Positions 26,708 to 36,446 are shown, counted from the first letter of the stretch. The stretch is 64,000 bases of DNA from Chitinophagaceae bacterium (GCA_013140985.1 JABFRU010000002.1:186001-250000); one strand, 5' to 3'. Notes: a model not told the origin generated them from the letters alone. Program-made: numbers and translations.

Positions 26708-27622
26708 ATGAATGAACAATACCATATACCGGTATTACTAGCTGAGACGATCGAAGGTCTCAACATTCAACCCGATGGTATCTATGTTGATTGCACATTT
26801 GGCGGCGGCGGACATTCCAAAGCCATTCTTGCCAAATTAAGTGAGAAAGGAAAACTGGTCGCCTTTGACCAGGATGATGATGCCAGAAAAAATTTACCAG
26901 GTGATCAGCGTATCATTTTTATTCCGCAAAACTTCCGGCATCTTCAACGGTTTCTTCGCTTGCACAACATTACATCAGTGAATGGTATCATGGCTGATCT
27001 TGGCGTAAGCAGTCACCAGTTTGATGAAGCAGGAAGAGGTTTTTCGATCCGTTACAATGCAGAGATGGATATGCGGATGGACCAGCGACAATCACTGACG
27101 GCTTTTGAGATTGTAAACAGTTACACTGAACAACGATTGCACAAATTATTTGAGGAGTATGGCGAAGTGACGAATGCAAAAACGTTAGCCAGAACTATTG
27201 TCCAGGTTCGTAACACAAGCTCTCTCAAAACCATTGACGGTTTTAAAAATGCACTCCGGGAAATAGTAAAAGGAAATCCGAACAAGTACTTCGCCCAGGT
27301 TTTCCAGGCTTTGAGAATTGAAGTGAACGATGAGTTAGGCGCATTGAAAGAGATGCTGCAGCAGGTCCCAACCTTGTTAAAACCCGGAGGCAGAGTAGCT
27401 ATCATTACGTTTCATTCCCTTGAGGACAGATTGGTGAAGAATTTTTTCCGCCGTGGTTCATTCGATGAGCCGGAAGAGAATCCTTTTATCAATACAGAAC
27501 CGGTAAACGAATTAACAGTAGTAACGAAGAAGCCGGTGTTGCCAGCAGATAAAGAAATGAAACAGAACCCAAGATCAAGAAGCGCAAAGCTGAGAGTAGC
27601 GGAAAAGGTAATGATGGTATAA
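26708..27622 (+). CDS. rsmH: 16S rRNA (cytosine1402-N4)-methyltransferase
   Basis: A 304-residue SAM-dependent enzyme (MraW) that methylates C1402 in 16S rRNA. Seen: HIPVLLAETIEGL, the SAM-binding loop VDCTFGGGGHSKAIL, GIMADLGVSSHQFDEAGRGFS (in part), MDMRMDQRQSLTA, KYFAQVFQALRIEVNDELG and IITFHSLEDRLVKNFF, and the final NPRSRSAKLRVAEK. Position after mraZ is canonical. Confidence 0.97.
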   Translation: MNEQYHIPVLLAETIEGLNIQPDGIYVDCTFGGGGHSKAILAKLSEKGKLVAFDQDDDARKNLPGDQRIIFIPQNFRHLQRFLRLHNITSVNGIMADLGVSSHQFDEAGRGFSIRYNAEMDMRMDQRQSLTAFEIVNSYTEQRLHKLFEEYGEVTNAKTLARTIVQVRNTSSLKTIDGFKNALREIVKGNPNKYFAQVFQALRIEVNDELGALKEMLQQVPTLLKPGGRVAIITFHSLEDRLVKNFFRRGSFDEPEENPFINTEPVNELTVVTKKPVLPADKEMKQNPRSRSAKLRVAEKVMMV

Positions 27623-27717
27623 AAAAGAATAACAACTGTAAATATAGAAGCACAAAAAACCAGGAAAGTCTATATCCTTTGATTTAAACCAAAACCAAGC
27701 GAGCTAATAACGAATGT

Positions 27718-28062
27718 ATGCAGGAACAGGAAAACATAGAAGAACGGGATCCAAAGGTTGAAGCAAAAGCAACCGGCTGGAAACGATGGCTGAATTATCA
27801 GTCTGTCGTGAAGCAGGTGCCGTTCTTTTTGTTTCTCGCTATGCTGGCAGTGCTCTACATCTTCAATGGTCATTATGCAGATAAGACCATCAGGAATATT
27901 AACCGTACTGCTAAAGAAGTAAAAGAACTGAAATATGAATATGTAAATGTGAAGAGTGAGCTGATGTTTCAAAGTAAGCCGAGTGAACTGATCAAAGCAG
28001 TAGAACCATTGGGATTAAAAGAATTGGTGCAGGCACCGGTAGTGTTGAAAGATGGCGAGTAG
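27718..28062 (+). CDS. ftsL: FtsL-like division protein
   Basis: A 114-residue single-pass membrane protein with a cytoplasmic N-terminus, one helix (VPFFLFLAMLAVLYIFNGHY) and a periplasmic coiled coil (RTAKEVKELKYEYVNVKSEL). This shape, size and position between rsmH and ftsI identify FtsL, which with FtsB and FtsQ activates the septal FtsW-FtsI synthase. Sequence conservation in the family is low, so the call rests on topology and context. Confidence 0.85.
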   Translation: MQEQENIEERDPKVEAKATGWKRWLNYQSVVKQVPFFLFLAMLAVLYIFNGHYADKTIRNINRTAKEVKELKYEYVNVKSELMFQSKPSELIKAVEPLGLKELVQAPVVLKDGE

Positions 28063-28090
28063 CTAATAATAGGGAGTAGCAAGCGGGATT

Positions 28091-28209
28091 GGCTCCGTAG
28101 GAGCCCAATGCCGGTAGGGAAAATTTGAATGTTTGGGAAGCGCCCTGTAGGGGCGCAATATTGATGAGTAGCGAACGGGACGATGAAGTGTGCGACGCAA
28201 CGAAGATGA
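28091..28209. repeat. composite palindromic repeat in the ftsL-ftsI spacer
   Basis: Two hairpins, GGCTCCGTAGGAGCC (28091-28105) and CGCCCTGTAGGGGCG (28141-28155), share the core C-x-G-T-A-G-G. They are followed at 28171-28209 by a tail with GCGAACGGGACGATGAAG and TGTGCGACGCAACGAAGATG. Both modules recur at 31995-32144, and the tail at 46889-46940 and 60350-60374. The spacer (28063-28329) holds no gene. Confidence 0.75.
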
Positions 28210-28329
28210 GGAGTGGACAGAACGATGACTAAATAATCCTTTCTGATGAACGGCGGAAAGGCGAACGAATAAATGTGAGGAGTCTGCTTCGGCTTCGCCT
28301 CGCAGGAACGAATAACAACTAAAGGGACA

Positions 28330-30462
28330 TTGGACGTTAAACGGGACATATTGTGGAGAGTGTATATCAGCTTTATTGGAATAATACTGCTGAGTGTACT
28401 TGTCCTCGGTAAGGCTTTTTACATTCAGAAATTCCAGGGTAAACATTGGAGAAGTATGAGTGATAGCCTGCACCAGCGGTTTGTTCCCCTGACTGCTGAG
28501 AGGGGAACTATTTTCAGCGAGGATGGACAGATGCTGAGTACTTCAATTCCCACCTTCGACATTTACATAGATTTTAATGCAGATGGGCTAAGAGAAAAGA
28601 AAGGAAAACGTTTTCATGAGAACGTTGACTCTTTTGCTATTGCTTTGGCTAACTACTTCGGTGATAAAAGTTCAGCGAAGTATAAAAAGGAATTACAGCT
28701 TGCTTATAAGAATAATGAAAGATATTATTCCCTTAAAAAGAAATTAACCTTTGAAGACTACAAAGCTTTCCGTGATTTCCCATTAGCAAAATTAGGAAGG
28801 AACAAAAGCGGTGTTATCGTTGAGGTAAATACAAAACGATTGACGCCATACAAACTGCTTGCAAACAGGACCATTGGTTTATCAAGAGAATTTGTTGCTA
28901 ATGATCGCAAAACAAAGAAACAAAATGTAGGATTGGAAAGAAGTTATGATTCGGTACTCAACGGGCATGACGGGCAAAAACTGGTTCGCTATATTGCCGG
29001 CAGCACTGCCATACCCATTGAAGGCACTGAAACAGATCCTGTGCATGGTAAAGACATCTACACAACATTGGATGTGAACATGCAGGACATCGCTGAAACT
29101 GCGTTGATGAAAATGATGTTGGAGTGCGAAGGTCCTTATGGTACAGCGATCGTAATGGAAACAAGCACCGGTAAGATCAAGGCTATAGCCAATCTCGGTC
29201 GTCAGAAAGACGGCACTTATTGGGAAGATGATAATTATGCATTGAGAGCAACGGAACCGGGGTCAACCATAAAATTAGCAACGCTTTTATCTGTACTGGA
29301 CAAAGGAAGCAGTTCATTGAATGATATGGTGGAGATCGGTAGTGCAGGAAAAGCACAGGTGGGTAGTAAAATGGTGACCGATGCAGAAAGATCGCCGAGA
29401 TCTTCATTAACAGTGCAGGGATGTTTTGCTCACAGTTCCAATATCGGTATGAGTAAATTAGCATTGAAAGCTTTTTCAAAAAAGCCTGCAGAACTAAAAG
29501 AATATTTGCACCGCTTTCATCTCGATGTAAGATCTCCGATAGATCTGGCCGATGTTCCCAAACCTACGATGGCGCCACTTGATCAGAAAGGAAGTGCGGA
29601 AGGCAATATGCTATGGATGAGTTTTGGCTATGGTTTACAGGTTAGCCCATTACATACACTCACTTTATATAATGCAGTTGCTAATAATGGTAAGATGATG
29701 AAACCTTATTTGGTGAACAGCATCCAGAGCAATGGAGTTATCACCAAACAATTCTTACCCACTGTAATGGATGATAATTTTTGTAAACCCTCTGTGATAC
29801 AGGATGCAAAAGCCGCTATGGAAATGGTGGTGACGGAAGGAACAGCCGAAAGAATTTTCAAGGATATGCCATTTGCTGTTGCAGGAAAGACAGGAACGGC
29901 ACATGTATCCGACGGAAAAATAAAATATGCCGATGGTGTTTACCAGGCTTCATTCGTTGGGTATTTCCCGGCTGATAAACCACAGTACACCTGCATCGTT
30001 GTTATCAGGACAAGACCGCATGATCCTGTTCATTATGGAGGATTATTAGCGGCGCCTGTATTCAGGGAGATCGCAACAAAGATCTACTCGATGTATGTGC
30101 AGAAGAAAGATCCTTCACATTATGCCGCAGTTAAAGACAGCAGCAATTATTTCTATGCTGGTTTTGCCAACGATATAAAAAAAATATACTCCGCTATGAA
30201 CGTCAGCTATGCTGACTCAACAGCGCAGAATAGCTGGAGCAGTGTGTATGCAAACAATTATCAGCCGGTGATGAAAGTAAATAATGTGAAGGATAATGTA
30301 ATGCCAAATGTAAGGGGTATGGGATTGAAGGATGCTGTTTACCTGCTGGAGAATATGGGGTTGAAAGTATCTGTGAAAGGAAAAGGAAAGATCACTTCAC
30401 AATCGGTAGCGCCGGGAACGACATTGGGTAAAGGAATTACAGTAATGCTTGAATTGAGTTGA
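28330..30462 (+). CDS. ftsI: septal peptidoglycan transpeptidase PBP3 with PASTA domain
   Basis: A 710-residue class B penicillin-binding protein. Membrane anchor at about 10-32 (VYISFIGIILLSVLVLGKAF), a dimerisation domain with FVPLTAERGTIFSEDGQMLS (in part), then the transpeptidase with catalytic serine in GSTIKLA (near 311), SSN in HSSNIG and KTG in AGKTGTAHV (near 520). A C-terminal PASTA-like domain (about 655-710) reads MPNVRGMGLKDAVYLLENMG. It crosslinks septal peptidoglycan with FtsW. Translation probably starts at TTG 28330: the residues DVKRDILWRVY match the conserved start of Bacteroidota homologues and there is no upstream ATG. Confidence 0.95.
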   Translation: MDVKRDILWRVYISFIGIILLSVLVLGKAFYIQKFQGKHWRSMSDSLHQRFVPLTAERGTIFSEDGQMLSTSIPTFDIYIDFNADGLREKKGKRFHENVDSFAIALANYFGDKSSAKYKKELQLAYKNNERYYSLKKKLTFEDYKAFRDFPLAKLGRNKSGVIVEVNTKRLTPYKLLANRTIGLSREFVANDRKTKKQNVGLERSYDSVLNGHDGQKLVRYIAGSTAIPIEGTETDPVHGKDIYTTLDVNMQDIAETALMKMMLECEGPYGTAIVMETSTGKIKAIANLGRQKDGTYWEDDNYALRATEPGSTIKLATLLSVLDKGSSSLNDMVEIGSAGKAQVGSKMVTDAERSPRSSLTVQGCFAHSSNIGMSKLALKAFSKKPAELKEYLHRFHLDVRSPIDLADVPKPTMAPLDQKGSAEGNMLWMSFGYGLQVSPLHTLTLYNAVANNGKMMKPYLVNSIQSNGVITKQFLPTVMDDNFCKPSVIQDAKAAMEMVVTEGTAERIFKDMPFAVAGKTGTAHVSDGKIKYADGVYQASFVGYFPADKPQYTCIVVIRTRPHDPVHYGGLLAAPVFREIATKIYSMYVQKKDPSHYAAVKDSSNYFYAGFANDIKKIYSAMNVSYADSTAQNSWSSVYANNYQPVMKVNNVKDNVMPNVRGMGLKDAVYLLENMGLKVSVKGKGKITSQSVAPGTTLGKGITVMLELS

Positions 30463-30503
30463 GAGAAGTTTAAATGTTTACGGTTTAAAGTTTAAAGGTT
30501 GTT

Positions 30504-31970
30504 GTGTTATTGCAAGATGTACTATATAAAGTGGCGATAAGATCAGTAGCAGGAAGTACATCGGTTGAAGTGAGTGATATGCAAATTGATTCGAGGAAGA
30601 TAAAGACCGGTAGTTTATTTATAGCGGTAAAAGGAGCAGCGGCGGATGGTCACCAGTTCATTGAAAATGCGATCGCTAATGGAGCAGCAGTGATCGTGTA
30701 TGAGGACGCAGGACTCCCGGCTCAGGACTCCCGGCTCACATATGTGCAGGTTGAGAACAGTGCGGTGGCTGCGGCCTGCATGGCGAATAATTTTTTCGGA
30801 AGACCATCAGAAAAATTAAAACTGGTGGGGGTGACGGGAACAAATGGTAAGACGACGATCGCAACATTATTATATAAGCTCTTTACAAGATTGGGATATC
30901 AAAGCGGATTGTTAAGCACTGTTGAGAATAAGATCGGTGAGAAGACTGTAGAAGCAACGCATACTACACCCGATGCAATCAGCCTGAATTCATTGCTGAA
31001 GCAAATGGTTGATGATGGATGCACACATGTGTTCATGGAAACAAGCTCACATGCCATCCACCAGCACAGGGTAACAGGTTTGCAGTATGCGGGAGGCATT
31101 TTCAGCAACATCACTCATGATCACCTGGATTATCATCAAACATTTGATGAATACATCCGTGTGAAGAAAGCCTTCTTCGATTCGTTGTCATCATCGGCAT
31201 TTGCCATCAGTAATGCAGATGATAAAAGAGGAACGGTGATGCTGCAGAATACGAATGCAAAAAAGTATTACTACAGTTTAAAAACAGTGGCTGATTTCAA
31301 AGGGAAGATCCTTGATAACAGTTTAAGCGGTTTGCAGATGATGGTAAATGATGTCGAAGTTCATTTCAGGCTGATCGGTGAGTTCAATGCTTACAATTTG
31401 TTGGCTGTGTACGGAGCTGCTGTTTGTTTAGGAGAGGAAAAACAAAATGTATTAACAGCATTGAGCGAATTGACTGGGGCGGAAGGAAGATTTGATTATA
31501 TCATATCTGCAAATGAAAAACTAATTGCCATTGTTGACTATGCGCATACACCAGACGCTTTATTAAATGTGCTGGCGACAATTAAAAAACTGAAAAAAGG
31601 AATTGAGCAGGTGATAACAGTAGTTGGTTGCGGTGGCGACAGGGATAAAACAAAAAGACCGGTGATGGCAGCCGCAGCTTGTGAACATAGCGATAAGGTG
31701 ATCTTCACCAGCGATAATCCGAGAAGTGAGGACCCGGCACAGATAATAAGAGATATGGAAGAAGGATTAGCGCCGGCCTATAAAAGAAAATATATCTCGA
31801 TCACAGACAGGAAAGAAGCGATAAAGACAGCGATCAGTTTGGCCAAACAGGAAGATATCATATTGATAGCAGGAAAAGGGCATGAGAAATACCAGGAGAT
31901 AAAAGGAGTAAGAAATCATTTTGATGACAAAGAAATAATAAAAGATTTTTTCGAATTGTTGAATAAATAG
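30504..31970 (+). CDS. murE: UDP-MurNAc-tripeptide synthetase (DAP-type)
   Basis: A 488-residue Mur ligase adding the third peptide residue to UDP-MurNAc-dipeptide. Seen: the ATP-binding loop GVTGTNGKTTIATLL (near 110), THTTPDAISLN-type central residues, FSNITHDHLDYH, IVDYAHTPDALLNVL and the substrate-selecting motif DNPRSEDP near 404. The DNPR form indicates meso-diaminopimelate rather than lysine. Start at GTG 30504 gives MLLQDVLYKV, close to the family start. A 14-base tandem duplication (30711-30738) encodes LPAQDSRL in the N-terminal domain. Confidence 0.95.
   Translation: MLLQDVLYKVAIRSVAGSTSVEVSDMQIDSRKIKTGSLFIAVKGAAADGHQFIENAIANGAAVIVYEDAGLPAQDSRLTYVQVENSAVAAACMANNFFGRPSEKLKLVGVTGTNGKTTIATLLYKLFTRLGYQSGLLSTVENKIGEKTVEATHTTPDAISLNSLLKQMVDDGCTHVFMETSSHAIHQHRVTGLQYAGGIFSNITHDHLDYHQTFDEYIRVKKAFFDSLSSSAFAISNADDKRGTVMLQNTNAKKYYYSLKTVADFKGKILDNSLSGLQMMVNDVEVHFRLIGEFNAYNLLAVYGAAVCLGEEKQNVLTALSELTGAEGRFDYIISANEKLIAIVDYAHTPDALLNVLATIKKLKKGIEQVITVVGCGGDRDKTKRPVMAAAACEHSDKVIFTSDNPRSEDPAQIIRDMEEGLAPAYKRKYISITDRKEAIKTAISLAKQEDIILIAGKGHEKYQEIKGVRNHFDDKEIIKDFFELLNK
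30711..30738. repeat. 14-base tandem duplication inside murE
   Basis: GGACTCCCGGCTCA occurs twice in a row. The frame is kept and encodes a surface segment (GLPAQDSRLTYV) of the UDP-binding domain. It resembles the word repeats seen in spacers. Confidence 0.7.
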
Positions 31971-31994
31971 AAAGTAGCGAGTAGCTAGTGGGTT

Positions 31995-32144
31995 TGCTCC
32001 GTGGGAGCACAATGTCGGTAGCCCGGATGAAATCCGGGATGTAGATGAACGAAATGATTTTGGCATCCTGTAGGGACGCAACAAAAAAGGTGAGTAGAAT
32101 TCGGAACGATGAAGTGAGTGACACAACAGACGATGATAGTAGTA
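31995..32144. repeat. composite palindromic repeat in the murE-mraY spacer
   Basis: Three hairpins, TGCTCCGTGGGAGCA (31995-32009), CCCGGATGAAATCCGGG (32022-32038) and GCATCCTGTAGGGACGC (32063-32079), then a tail (32101-32144) with GGAACGATGAAGTGAGTGAC and GACGATGATAGTAGTA. It matches the arrangement at 28091-28209. The spacer 31971-32182 holds no gene. Confidence 0.75.
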
Positions 32145-32182
32145 CAGGTGATGATAAAATAAATAAATAACAAGAACCAGCA

Positions 32183-33463
32183 ATGCTGTACCATTTATTT
32201 CATTGGATGAACCAGGAGGGAATAAAATTTCCCGGCAGTGGTCTCTTTGAATTCACCACATTCCGGGTGATCATGGCGGTATTGCTTTCATTATTCATCA
32301 TCACATTTTACGGCAAGAAGCTGATCAAATTTTTACAGAAAAGACAAATTGGAGAAAGCATCCGTGAGGAAGGACTGGCAGGACAAGAAAGTAAAAAGGG
32401 TACGCCAACAATGGGCGGTATCATCATAATCCTTGCAATTGTTATACCCACATTACTCTTTGCCAACCTGACAAATATATATGTGCAATTAATGCTGATC
32501 AGCACAGTTTGGATGGGCATTATCGGTTTTATAGATGATTACCTGAAGTTGAGAGGAAAAAAATCAGCACAGGAGAAAGGGATAGAATATAAGAAGACAA
32601 GCAAAGATGGTTTAGCTGCCCGCTTTAAAATACTGGGGCAGGTTGGACTTGGCATTTTGGTAGGTGCAACACTTTACTTCAATAGCGATGTGAAAATATG
32701 GAGAGAGTATGTAGGAACAGATGCTGCCATGAGAAAAGATACAGTGATCCCCAAACCTGTGAATGGTGAAATAAAGTATTTCGTTGAATCAAAACTACCG
32801 GTGACAACGATCCCATTTGTGAAGGATCATGAATTCAATTATTCAAAGTTATTGCCGGCATCGTGGAGGGATTACACATGGGTTCTTTACATACTAATCG
32901 TCATTTTCATTATCACTGCCGTCTCCAATGGTTCTAACCTGACAGATGGATTAGATGGATTGGCAACAGGTACTTCAGCGATCATCGGATCACTGCTCGG
33001 CATTTTTGCTTATGCAAGCGGTAACCTTGTCTTTGCAGATTATCTCAACATTATGTACATACCTGGATTGAATGAGTTGTCAATTTTTATTGCAGCAATG
33101 ATCGGTGCCTGCATTGGGTTCTTGTGGTACAATTCCTACCCGGCGCAAATCTTCATGGGTGATACAGGCAGTTTGATGCTGGGGGGTGTGATCGCATCGT
33201 TGGCTATCATTGTTCATAAGGAATTATTGTTACCTATTTTCTGCGGGATATTTTTTGTAGAAACATTGAGTGTGATGCTGCAGGTTGGTTATTTTAAATA
33301 TACCCGTAAAAAATTTGGAACAGGAAGAAGGATGTTTTTGAAAGCGCCTTTACATCATCATTACCAGGTAAAAGGGTATCATGAAGTGAAGATAGTGACG
33401 AGATTTTGGATAGTGACCGTGTTGCTGGTTGTGTTGAGTATTGCAACACTGAAGATGAGGTAG
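32183..33463 (+). CDS. mraY: phospho-MurNAc-pentapeptide translocase
   Basis: A 426-residue polytopic membrane enzyme making lipid I from UDP-MurNAc-pentapeptide and undecaprenyl phosphate. Motifs: [14 protein letters not shown] (HHH-family start), [14 protein letters not shown] (the first Asp-rich motif), [35 protein letters not shown] (second Asp motif) and [18 protein letters not shown] (His motif, in part). The long loop after residue 170 ([12 protein letters not shown]...) is larger than in E. coli MraY (360 aa), as in other Bacteroidota. Confidence 0.96.
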   Translation: MLYHLFHWMNQEGIKFPGSGLFEFTTFRVIMAVLLSLFIITFYGKKLIKFLQKRQIGESIREEGLAGQESKKGTPTMGGIIIILAIVIPTLLFANLTNIYVQLMLISTVWMGIIGFIDDYLKLRGKKSAQEKGIEYKKTSKDGLAARFKILGQVGLGILVGATLYFNSDVKIWREYVGTDAAMRKDTVIPKPVNGEIKYFVESKLPVTTIPFVKDHEFNYSKLLPASWRDYTWVLYILIVIFIITAVSNGSNLTDGLDGLATGTSAIIGSLLGIFAYASGNLVFADYLNIMYIPGLNELSIFIAAMIGACIGFLWYNSYPAQIFMGDTGSLMLGGVIASLAIIVHKELLLPIFCGIFFVETLSVMLQVGYFKYTRKKFGTGRRMFLKAPLHHHYQVKGYHEVKIVTRFWIVTVLLVVLSIATLKMR

Positions 33464-33835
33464 CGTCGTGAATCGTGAATAGTGAATTGTGAATGAGTTT
33501 CCGACGTTCAACGACCCCTATTGACGATTGACGATTCACGATTGACGAAGAGACTAACGCTTTTGAGAAGATATTGTTGAAAAACCACCAGGATCCAACC
33601 CTCATGAAAGATGAAGAATAAAGTTCTGATCTATCAAATTGTGGTGCAGTTGTATTTGAAACCAATACTTATGAAGAACCATGTTCCGTACACTGCTGTT
33701 GATAAGATCTAAAATGTTGAACCGGGGTTGGTGCAGCAGGGTAGCGATACAATGCTGAGATGTTAGTACTAAAGTTGAAAAGAGTTATTCAGCCCGGCCT
33801 CCCTCTCTGAAGGAGAGGGAACGAGGGTGAGGCTT
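33464..33835. other. 372-base spacer with layered repeats
   Basis: No credible gene. 33470-33545 holds words GTGAATCGTGAATAGTGAA and, inverted, TTGACGATTGACGATTCACG, able to fold back. A 19-base hairpin CCCTCTCTGAAGGAGAGGG (33801-33819) lies 16 bases before the murD ATG. The middle (33546-33790) reads as neither strand coding nor repetitive. Confidence 0.5.
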
Positions 33836-35176
33836 ATGAAGAAAAGATTTGTCATACTCGGCGGCGGTGAAAGTGGAGTAGGTGCAGCACTGCTCGCAAA
33901 GAAACAAGGGTATGATGTATTTGTTTCTGATGGAAGTTCTTTGAAAGAGAAGTATCGTAACGAACTGCAGGGAGCAGGGATTGATTTTGAAGAAGGTCAG
34001 CACACGGAACCAAAAATCCTAAATGCTGATGAAGTGATGAAAAGTCCCGGCATTCCCGGGAAAGCTGAGATCGTAAAAAAGATAAGAGCCAAAGGAATTG
34101 ATATTATCAGTGAAGTGGAGCTGGCTTACCGGTTCAAGGGCAGCAGTAAAATAGTTGCTATTACCGGCAGCAATGGAAAGACAACCACCACAGCGTTGAT
34201 GTATCATATCTGCCAAACCGCCGGGTTGGATTGTGCAATGGTCGGAAATATCGGTGACTCATTCGCTAAACAGGTTGCAGTTGATCCAAAAGCGTTATAT
34301 GTGATTGAAGTGAGCAGTTTTCAGTTAGATGATATAAAAACATTCAGGCCAGATATAGCCATACTGACCAATATCACTGAAGATCACCTGGACCGTTACG
34401 ATCACAACTTCGAAAATTATATCAAAAGCAAATTCCGTATCACTATGAACCAGCAGGGAGATGATCATTTTATCTACTGCGCCGATGACGAAATAACAAT
34501 GAAGTATCTAAACCAATTCAATATTCGATCAAACCAACTGCCAATAAGTATGAAAAGAGAACTACCAAACGGAGCATTTATCAAAGACGGGGACATGTAT
34601 GTAAGAACAGGACAGGATTTTACCAGCATGAGTGTATTTGATTTTGCATTGAAAGGAAAACATAATCAATATAACACTATGGCTGCTTGTGTAGCAGCAA
34701 CAACACTGGACATACGAAAGGAAAAGATAAGAGACGCTGTACAGAATTTTCAAAGCCTTGAACACCGCATGGAACATGTGGCGACAGTACGAGGCATTGA
34801 ATTTATCAATGACAGTAAAGCCACCAATGTGAACTCCACCTGGTATGCATTGGAAAGCATAACAAAACCAGTTGTATTGATATTAGGTGGTGTTGATAAA
34901 GGAAATGATTATTCCTTGATCGATGAGTTGGTAAAAGAGAAAGTAAGAGCTATTATTTGTTTGGGTACAGATAACAGGAAGATACATGAGGCATTCGGAG
35001 GTACGGTCAGCACCATTGTGAATACATCAACAGCAAATGAAGCGGTGCATGCAGCATTTCATTTTGCAGAGAAAGGCGATGTAGTGTTGCTGAGCCCGGC
35101 TTGCGCCAGTTTCGATCTTTTTAAAAATTATGAGGACAGGGGTAACCAGTTTAAAAAAGCAGTGAAAGAATTATAA
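33836..35176 (+). CDS. murD: UDP-MurNAc-L-alanine:D-glutamate ligase
   Basis: A 446-residue Mur ligase adding D-Glu to UDP-MurNAc-L-Ala. Seen: the N-terminal Rossmann motif ILGGGESGVGAALLAKKQG, MKSPGIPG, the ATP loop ITGSNGKTTTTALMYHI, ITEDHLDRYDH, FINDSKATNVNSTWYAL and a C-terminal LLSPACASFDLFKNYEDRG. Start ATG 33836 was preferred over GTG 33827 because it sits directly before the Rossmann strand. A hairpin repeat lies just upstream. Its TAA overlaps the ftsW ATG by one base. Confidence 0.96.
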   Translation: MKKRFVILGGGESGVGAALLAKKQGYDVFVSDGSSLKEKYRNELQGAGIDFEEGQHTEPKILNADEVMKSPGIPGKAEIVKKIRAKGIDIISEVELAYRFKGSSKIVAITGSNGKTTTTALMYHICQTAGLDCAMVGNIGDSFAKQVAVDPKALYVIEVSSFQLDDIKTFRPDIAILTNITEDHLDRYDHNFENYIKSKFRITMNQQGDDHFIYCADDEITMKYLNQFNIRSNQLPISMKRELPNGAFIKDGDMYVRTGQDFTSMSVFDFALKGKHNQYNTMAACVAATTLDIRKEKIRDAVQNFQSLEHRMEHVATVRGIEFINDSKATNVNSTWYALESITKPVVLILGGVDKGNDYSLIDELVKEKVRAIICLGTDNRKIHEAFGGTVSTIVNTSTANEAVHAAFHFAEKGDVVLLSPACASFDLFKNYEDRGNQFKKAVKEL

Positions 35177-36435
35177 TGGATGTAACAAGAAACATAGGAG
35201 GATTCGGTGGCCTGAAGAATTCATTGAGCCCACAAAACCTTATGAGCAAAACAAAAGGCGATAAGGTGATCTGGGCTTTAGTGATATTGCTTACACTTGT
35301 TTCATTACTGGCAGTGTACAGTGCAACGGGTTCATTGGCATATAAGAATTACAAGGGCAATACAGAGATATATCTTATTAAACAGGTTGCTTTCATCATT
35401 GCCGGTATAATGGTGATCTACTTTGCGCATTTAGTTAATTATACATTTTATTCCAAAGCAGCGAAGATCGCTTTCCTGCTTTCATTGCCGCTTTTGTTCT
35501 ATACATTATTCTTCGGCGTAAAGATGAACGAAGGAAGCCGCTGGATACGTTTGCCACTTATTAATATGACGATGCAGACCTCTGACCTGGCCCGGCTGGC
35601 TTTGTTCATGTACCTCGCAAGATTGATAAGCAAGAAGCAGGATGTAATAAAAGATTTTAAAAAAGGATTTCTTCCCGTCATCTGGCCGGTTGCATTGACC
35701 TGCGCATTGATCGCCCCGGCAAATCTTTCCACAGCATTATTGCTGGGTGCAAGTTGTTTGTTGCTCATGTTCATTGGAAGAGTGAGCACCAAACATATCA
35801 TGATGACGATCGGGGTTGCCTTGATCCCAATAGTTTTCCTTGTTGCTGCTGCAATGATCCGTCATGGTAAAGCAAAGAATGATGATGCAGTAACAGCAAA
35901 GAAAACTTCATCAAACATTTTTGGAAGAGTAGATACATGGATCGGGCGGATGGAAAGTTTTATTTATGGAGGAAAAGAAGTTGATAATGATGCTTACCAG
36001 GTAAGCCAGGCCAAGATCGCTATTGCAAAAGGGGGTGTGCTGGGTGTTGGTCCTGGTAACAGTACAACAAGAGATTACTTACCGCAGGCGTATAATGATT
36101 TCATCTACGCCATCATTATAGAAGAATATGGGTTGATGGGAGGAGCTTTTATCATGTTCATCTATTTAGTGTTCTTATATAGATGTATCAGGATATACAA
36201 ACGATGTCCTTATGCATTCGGAGCCTTCCTTGCCCTGGGATTGAGTTTTACGTTAGCCATACAGGCAGTAGCGAACATGGCAGTAACAGTGAATTTATTT
36301 CCTGTTACCGGTGTTACTCTTCCATTGGTGAGTATGGGAGGAACGAGTTTCATATTTACCTGCCTGGCGATCGGTATAATATTAAGTGTAGCAAGAAATG
36401 TGGAGCAATTGGAAGGAAAGAAAGTCGTGGAATAA
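35176..36435 (+). CDS. ftsW: septal peptidoglycan polymerase FtsW
   Basis: A 419-residue SEDS-family membrane glycosyltransferase that polymerises lipid II at the septum with FtsI. About ten membrane helices start at VIWALVILLTLVSLLAVYSATG. Family motifs: NEGSRWIRLP, LTCALIAPANLSTALLL, GVLGVGPGNSTTRDYLPQAYNDFIYAII (in part) and the end block GVTLPLVSMGGTSFIF. The first ATG overlaps the murD stop; a Met 22 codons in (MSKTKGDK) is an alternative. Confidence 0.95.
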   Translation: MDVTRNIGGFGGLKNSLSPQNLMSKTKGDKVIWALVILLTLVSLLAVYSATGSLAYKNYKGNTEIYLIKQVAFIIAGIMVIYFAHLVNYTFYSKAAKIAFLLSLPLLFYTLFFGVKMNEGSRWIRLPLINMTMQTSDLARLALFMYLARLISKKQDVIKDFKKGFLPVIWPVALTCALIAPANLSTALLLGASCLLLMFIGRVSTKHIMMTIGVALIPIVFLVAAAMIRHGKAKNDDAVTAKKTSSNIFGRVDTWIGRMESFIYGGKEVDNDAYQVSQAKIAIAKGGVLGVGPGNSTTRDYLPQAYNDFIYAIIIEEYGLMGGAFIMFIYLVFLYRCIRIYKRCPYAFGAFLALGLSFTLAIQAVANMAVTVNLFPVTGVTLPLVSMGGTSFIFTCLAIGIILSVARNVEQLEGKKVVE

Positions 36436-36446
36436 GACAATTGAGA

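Noticed and set aside
28063-28473. Minus-strand open frames across the ftsL-ftsI spacer
   Set aside because: They run through repeats and into ftsI antisense with no recognisable protein; the repeat hairpins explain the composition.
36183-36446. Long 5' extension of the murG frame
   Set aside because: It overlaps ftsW in another frame. The MurG family starts at MSKRIIIAGGGTGG (36447).
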